Made by a program: the position numbers and the translations under genes. This document shows positions 59,550 to 64,000 of a DNA stretch of 64,000 bases, in pieces. The stretch's first letter is position 1. The number at the start of each line of letters is the position of its first letter. The DNA is from Rapana venosa (taxonomy: Eukaryota > Mollusca > Gastropoda > Neogastropoda > Muricidae), in assembly GCA_028751875.1 (NCBI GenBank), contig CM054155.1, positions 51,736,035 to 51,800,034 of the forward strand, written 5' to 3'. The notes beneath the pieces were generated by a model. The model searched no databases, was not told where the DNA came from, and saw only the letters and a program-made list of their open reading frames with translations.

Positions 59550-60023
59550 ACGGACCTTCGTCCAGGACTGGCTCAGATGACGGCGCAGTGCACAGGCTTC
59601 GCCATGCCTCAGATGCCCCGCCTCATCACCCCCCTCCCCACCCACCACCACCACAACCACCACAACCACACCACCACCTCCCACACCGACATCATCACCC
59701 CCGGTAACTCTCACGCCAACGGCGGGGTGGGTCACGTGGTGCAGACAGCTGGACAGCTCCCCAGCAATATCCTGCTGCTGTCGCCGGTAGGCCCCTCACC
59801 GTCGGCGTCCTTCCCGGGGCTGACCATGCCCGGCGCCCAACCGCTGTCTGAAGCGCTTCAGGCCGGCAGGTCTGGGTCTCTAGAGAGGGCGAGGGGCGCT
59901 GAACGGCGGCGATCCCGACGTTTTCGTTCCCAGGGGGAGGTGGTGATGAGGGGGGACAGTGACAGTGAAGAGGAGGAGGAAGAGGAGGAGGAGGAGGATC
60001 TTCCCAGCACCCGTTTACTGCAG
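59550..60023 (+). CDS. GPCR exon, third intracellular loop
   Basis: It starts after CCTACAG and ends at CTGCAG|GTGATT, 474 bases or 158 codons, in phase 0 at both ends and in frame with the exon at 42287-42690. The peptide begins TDLRPGLAQMTAQ, has a His/Asn/Thr-rich run (HHHHNHHNHTTTSH), a Pro/Ser-rich part, basic RGAERRRSRRFRSQ, and an acidic run of ten Glu (59967-59997) before DLPSTRLLQ. This suits a long, disordered loop between TM5 and TM6 of an aminergic receptor, the region that contacts G proteins and arrestins. There is no domain homology, so the assignment rests on phase, position and composition. High GC contrasts with the adjoining satellite. Confidence 0.75.
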
Positions 60024-60090
60024 GTGATTTTACATGAAAGTTGTGTTGTATAATGTGTCAAACGTTTCAGCGGTAGTATTTGTAAGTTTG
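60024..60090 (+). other. Start of the next GPCR intron
   Basis: Begins GTGATT. The frame meets a stop at 60051-60053, consistent with intron sequence. Confidence 0.6.
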
Positions 60091-60235
60091 TATATTTGTA
60101 TACTACTTTTGAGTCACTGAACATTTATCTGCGTGAAATTCGGGCTGCTCTCTTCGTGGTAGAGAGCGCATCGCCACAGGGGCAGCGCCACGCAGTTTTT
60201 TTTCTTTTCCTGTCTGCATGCTTAACACCGATGGG
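60090..60235 (-). mobile_element. SINE type B tail fragment
   Basis: GTGAAATTCGGGCTGCTCTC and CGCATCGCCACAGGGGCAGC match the tail of the type B SINE at 3900-4050. Confidence 0.6.
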
Positions 60236-60281
60236 GAAAGTCAGAGATTGTGTGTTGTGTGTGTTTCTTATTTGTTCTTTT

Positions 60282-60600
60282 ATTTTGAGGATAATTGAAT
60301 AAGCACTCATGTGTCTTAATACATGTGAATGCGGCTTGTCAGTATTGACATCCGTTCCCACTGGCACGCAGTGGCCTACTCGTCCGGAAGGAGGAACAGA
60401 TTTTAACGTGCGCGCAAGATGTTCTGCGTGCGTTTGCGCGCAAACCTTGATTTATATTCTCACCCGAAGGACTTTTGAGGGAGTGGAGTCGGCACTGATA
60501 TTATCTCTAGAAAGAAAAATCCACTTGAACATGATTCGAACCCAGGCCAGCAGATCACGAGCGCAATGCGCAACGCTCTAACCAACCAGCTTATCCCGTC
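60282..60600 (-). mobile_element. tRNA-derived SINE type A
   Basis: The minus-strand head near 60600 has GGATAAGCTGGTTGGTTAGA and box B-like GGGTTCGAATCA near 60533-60545. The body and tail follow to about 60282. It aligns in order with 3520-3832 and keeps a better tRNA-like head. It is non-coding. Confidence 0.75.
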
Positions 60601-60602
60601 CT

Positions 60603-60682
60603 CGCGCGCGCGCGCGCGCGTGTGTGTGGGTGCATGAGCGCACACGTGCTTGCGTGCGCGCGTGAGTGTTTGTGTGTGTGTG
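60603..60682. repeat. (CG)n(GT)n simple repeat
   Basis: CG run followed by GT and GC-rich alternations next to the SINE head. Alternating purine-pyrimidine sequence of this kind can form Z-DNA. Confidence 0.9.
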
Positions 60683-61080
60683 ACTGATTGGAATCAACAG
60701 ATAATATACTCAGCTAGGGAAAGAGCGTGGTTATTGTGGGAATAAAACTAAAGAAGACCAGGAAATCTGACTGTGCATAATTTATAACCGCGCAGTGAGG
60801 TTTCTTTTCTCTCAGTTGGCTATCAAACAGCTGGCTGTCTGGCCGGCTGATTGGCTGACTGGGTTTTTGCTGATAATATCTTCTGTTTCACAAATGCACT
60901 TCCATTCGCGCTCTCATGCATGTTATATGGGTGTATGCGAGAAAGGGGTGCGGGGGCGGGATGCTGAGAAGGGGGGGGGGGGAGGGATGTATTTCGCCTG
61001 TGTTGTTTTGTTTTACCATGCACTGTCATGTCATTATCTTCTCTTAGAGATATAACTTTTTGTAAACTTTTTTGGTACAC
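60683..61080. other. Stretch without a supported gene
   Basis: GGCTG-rich sequence near 60830-60870 and a G run at 60970-60985. No exon is recognisable. Confidence 0.5.
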
Positions 61081-61089
61081 ACAATACAC

Positions 61090-61102
61090 ACACACAGTCT
61101 GC

Positions 61103-61142
<40 letters not shown>

Positions 61143-61180
61143 GTGTGTTGTGGTGTGTGTGTGTGTGTTGTGTGTGTGTA
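61090..61180. repeat. (GT)n microsatellite
   Basis: GT array with GGG and TTG interruptions. Confidence 0.95.
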
Positions 61181-61189
61181 TACACGGTA

Positions 61190-61318
61190 CATATGTATGT
61201 ATGTATGTACGTACGTATGTATGTATGTATGTATGAATGGATATATGTATGTGCGTATATATGTATGAATGCATGTATGTACGTATATATGTATGAATGG
61301 ATATATGTATGTACGTAC

Positions 61319-61349
<31 letters not shown>

Positions 61350-61577
61350 TGTATGTATGTATGTATGTATGTATGAATGCATGTATGTACGTATGTATGA
61401 ATAGATATATGTATGTACATACGTATGTATGTGTGTATGTATGTACGTATGTGTGTATGCATGTATGTATGTATGTATGTATGTATGTATGTATGTATGT
61501 ATGTATGTATGTATGTATGTATGTATGTATGCATGTATGTATGTATGCATGTATGCATGTATGTATGTATGTACGTA
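61190..61577. repeat. (GTAT)n tetranucleotide array, ~390 bp
   Basis: About 95 GTAT-type units with GTAC, GAAT and GATA variants. It reads openly in several frames as Met/Tyr/Val/Cys or Ile/His/Thr/Tyr repeats, none of them genes. Confidence 0.95.
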
Positions 61578-61669
61578 TTTTTGTTTTTGTTTTGTTTAAT
61601 GTCTATTCACTACATGGTGATTTAGACACACCCGCATTCATACCAAAGTACCAATAATTATTACACACA

Positions 61670-61835
61670 CCATCTCTCTCTCTCTTTCTCTCCCTTACAC
61701 GCACCCCCCCCCCCCCCCCCTACACACACATATATATATATTGAGATATATTTATATAATATATATATATATATATAAATATAATATATATATATAATAT
61801 ATATATATATTATAAATATATATGTATGTATAACT
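61670..61835. repeat. CT, poly-C, CA and (AT)n simple sequence
   Basis: (CT)n at 61672-61695, about 18 C at 61704-61721 and AT-rich repeats at 61728-61835. Confidence 0.9.
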
Positions 61836-61844
61836 AATTACAGT

Positions 61845-62460
61845 AATGGTCTTACAGGTGAAAAAATATATGACTTCAGCAACTGACATTATGAATTGCT
61901 GAGAGTCATATAAAACTTCTTGACTAGTGGCATATTTCTTATGAATATCTAAACCTCTCCTTTTATACATGTCAAAAAGATTTGGGCAATCAAACAACAA
62001 ATGGTGGATTGAAAGGGGAATAAAACAACAACATGTTACATTGTTTGAATATTTAGTATTCAATGCATTTAATCTCAGTTTATGTATTAGAATTTCTAAT
62101 TTCCGAGGGCAAGGAAACTGCTGATAATGTGGGTTTTTTAAAAATTATCTTTGAATGTATAAATTTCATTAACTTAGAATGAATTTCATAAGACGACAAT
62201 GCAAGATTAGAAGCAAACACTTCAGTACTGTATTCAGAGGCACCTTGTTTTGCCAAAGAATCAACCAGCTCATTCGAATAAATTCCACAGTGGGAGGAGA
62301 TCCAGCAAAAAGTGATGCTGATACCTCTGCTTGCAATATAATATATCAGGAATTTTATCTCAAATACAATATCATTCCTTATTTTACCATGCCATGACTT
62401 AAATGCCATTAACACTGCCTTTGAGTCAAAGCAAAACAGAACTTGGCAAACATCAACAGC
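61845..62460 (-). pseudogene. LINE RNase H, second half, and C-terminus
   Basis: The minus-strand frame reads CQVLFCFDSKAVLMAFKSWH (the catalytic Asp of DSxAxL) and WISSHCGIYSNELVDSLAKQ with GAS (the SHCGIxxNExxDxLAKxGA end of RNase H). The domain removes RNA from the RNA-DNA hybrid. Further on it has HHLLFDCPNLF, a C-terminal zinc-knuckle-like piece. Confidence 0.8.
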
Positions 62461-62461
62461 A

Positions 62462-62685
62462 GTAAGGTAAAGGTAAAGGAGTCCCATAACCTATAAGGTC
62501 GTAGGGGAGCGAGGCATCAGAGACCTCACTTCTCTAGGGCCAGCACATTGAGGGCGGCGCCCATCTCCTCTCCCTCGCTGCTTTACCTTCCCTGACCCTA
62601 AGAGGGCAGGTACCCATTTACAGCTGGGTGAACTGGGGGAACTTGTACTGAAGCCAAGGCGCGCAAACGGTCACCCATCCAACTG
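62462..62685. mobile_element. Short SINE-like insertion inside the RNase H
   Basis: The RNase H frame is interrupted between SELFAILMGFEF and CQVLFCFD by about 220 bases starting GTAAGGTAAAGGTAAAGGAG and ending CGGTCACCCATCCAACT. The minus strand carries TTGGATGGGTGACCG, which resembles part of 5S rRNA. No clear target duplication was found. A small non-autonomous retroposon is the best reading. Confidence 0.6.
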
Positions 62686-62836
62686 AAAATTCAAAGCCCA
62701 TAAGAATTGCAAATAATTCAGAAGTAAAAATAGAAAAAGGTTGTCCTAAATGAAAAGATTTTTGAACTTTTAAAGTCGGAATCACATATGCAGCACCACT
62801 TTTGACTGTTTCTAATACAGATCCGTTAGTATACAC
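62686..62836 (-). pseudogene. LINE RNase H, first half
   Basis: The frame reads MYTNGSVLETVKSGAAYVIP and FTSELFAILMGFEF, the first two RNase H motifs. The usual YTDGS is YTNGS here, so the first catalytic Asp is replaced by Asn. The Glu of SELFAI is kept. Confidence 0.8.
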
Positions 62837-63021
62837 TTTTAAGTGATTAGAGTAATTACTTTCTAAGTGACTTTTTACATCAACGGTGAAAAGATTTTGA
62901 TCTTCATTTTTCTTTATTTCCGTGTGGTCGATGTCAAATTAAGTTGAAATATGTTCTCAAGGAGGAAACTGAGGAACAACCTGTAAAATTGGAATTGTTG
63001 ATATATTGATGTCATTTTCTT

Positions 63022-64000
63022 TCATAAATTTTTAATTGGCTGCAGAAATGAAATATTGCGTGCTCGTTTAGGAAAATCAGTGTCTTGATTCATAAATATT
63101 TCCTCTTTTACTGAATTTGGAATAGAGAGACTACCAACCACGTATTTTGATACTGCCAGTTTTCGCTGATCAGAAAGAGATAGTAAGTGAGCTTCTCTAT
63201 AAGTATTTGCATTTGCATGAGCCGGAACACCAAGAGCTATCTTTTCTGCTTTACTGTCTAGACTTTGTAATTTTTTAAGGAGATCATCTGCAGCAGAAAA
63301 ATAAACTTCTTGTCCGTATATTAATTTTGAACGTACCAAGGACAGAGCCAGATGTATCAGAGTCTTAGTGTCTTGACTCCATGCCTGAGAACTTATTATC
63401 TTTAGAAAATTAAGTCTTTTCCTAGCTTCAGTTATCATTTGGTTGATGTGCATCTTCCAGTTCAACTTTCTAGTTAAAATTACACCTAAGAATTTGACAT
63501 CTTGTTTGTATTGAAGCACCCTTCCTTCTAATTTCAGGACTGGTAATTTTAATGGGTTCTCACCGTTATTAAAAAGCACAAGACGTTTTTTTCTGCCAAT
63601 AATTCTAATCTATTTTCTTTCATATAACTACAGAATTTATCTAATTCTTCCTGATATATTTTGTCAACATAATTGATCACTCTCTTTTTCGTGTATTTTC
63701 CTAACTGACGTATTTATCCAAATAGCAATATCATCTGCATACTGAACAACTTGAGTATTAGTTGACAAAGAGCTAGGAAGATCATGTACAAGAATAGAAA
63801 ACAAGATAGGTGCAAGTACTGATCCCTGTGGTATACCCAAGTCGATAGCTTTCAAAGATGAGTACACTGAACCTAATTTAGTGGAAATTGATCTATCCGA
63901 CAAGAAATTGTGCAGATATTTATATAATATGCCATTAATACCAATGTATTTTAATTTATGTAGCAATTGATCATAACAAACTCTATCATAGGCTTTCTTC
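63022..64000 (-). pseudogene. LINE reverse transcriptase, partial
   Basis: From the window edge the minus strand reads KKAYDRV (motif A), KYLHNFLSDRSISTKLG, LGIPQGSVLAPILFSILVHD (motif B), VQYADDIAIW (catalytic motif C), then after a frame change near 63600-63664 KFLGVILTRKLNWKMHINQM and LVRSKLIYGQEVYFSA (thumb and linker). The catalytic Asp pair is intact in the visible part. 62837-63021 links to RNase H without a readable domain. Confidence 0.85.

Larger units (their letters stand above)
61845..64000 (-). mobile_element. RNase H-bearing LINE (I-like clade), open at the window edge
   Basis: On the minus strand, RT (64000 to 63022), RNase H (62836 to 62080) and a C-terminal region with HHLLFDCPNLFDMYKRR (62010-61900) follow each other, the order of I-clade and related LINE ORF2 proteins. 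The 5' part lies beyond the window. It is pseudogenised by shifts and by a small inserted element. The 3' end near 61845 runs into AT repeats. Confidence 0.8.

Noticed and set aside
61028..61657. Cys/Met/Tyr/Val-rich membrane-like protein and antisense His/Thr/Tyr proteins
   Set aside because: Translations of (GT)n and (GTAT)n arrays in all frames.

Overview
The window is eukaryotic nuclear DNA: a scaffold piece with a 500-N gap, spliced exons, abundant microsatellites, and decayed LINEs, SINEs and LTR/DIRS elements. The tRNA-derived SINEs carrying phrases such as 'CCCGAAGTCGGAATGCGGCT', together with the mix of RTE-like, CR1-like, Tx1/L1-like and RNase H-bearing LINEs and a DIRS element, look like a marine mollusc, most likely a gastropod. 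That attribution is inference from remembered repeat families. No prokaryotic genes, CRISPR arrays or operons are present.

The only convincing host gene is a class A aminergic GPCR (5-HT2-like) on the + strand. One exon (42287-42690) encodes TM3 to TM5 and a second (59550-60023) encodes the third intracellular loop. They join in phase across a 16,859-bp intron. About 13.5 kb of that intron is a 35-bp tandem satellite, and the array runs to within a few bases of the splice acceptor of the second exon. Earlier and later exons (TM1-2, TM6-7) were not seen.

Layout: 1-11000 is a repeat-rich block (RTE-like LINE, SINEs, a minus-strand RTE-like LINE, and a minus-strand LINE ORF1 with a 2A ribosome-skipping motif) ending at the N gap (11001-11500). 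11501-13663 is a minus-strand Ty3/Gypsy-like fragment (gag start, leader, LTR) set in a plus-strand Tx1/L1-like LINE (13664-15870). 17779-20006 is a minus-strand DIRS element with inverted terminal repeats, an intact tyrosine-recombinase core and no visible reverse transcriptase. 20027-25090 is a CR1-like LINE split by an RTE-like LINE with a perfect 10-bp target-site duplication. 25090-28400 is mostly unassigned. 28410-39770 is a second, noisier, collinear copy of 1-11000. 39770-42286 is intronic or intergenic sequence with microsatellites and a LINE scrap. 42287-60023 is the GPCR segment. 60024-64000 holds SINEs, a (GTAT)n array and a minus-strand RNase H-type LINE running off the window edge.

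Quality warning: 6.0-8.1 kb, about 28.4-37.5 kb and about 44.4-55.4 kb have inflated or collapsed homopolymers and frequent indels, as in unpolished long-read consensus. Breaks in frames there should not be read as biological mutations without raw-read checks.
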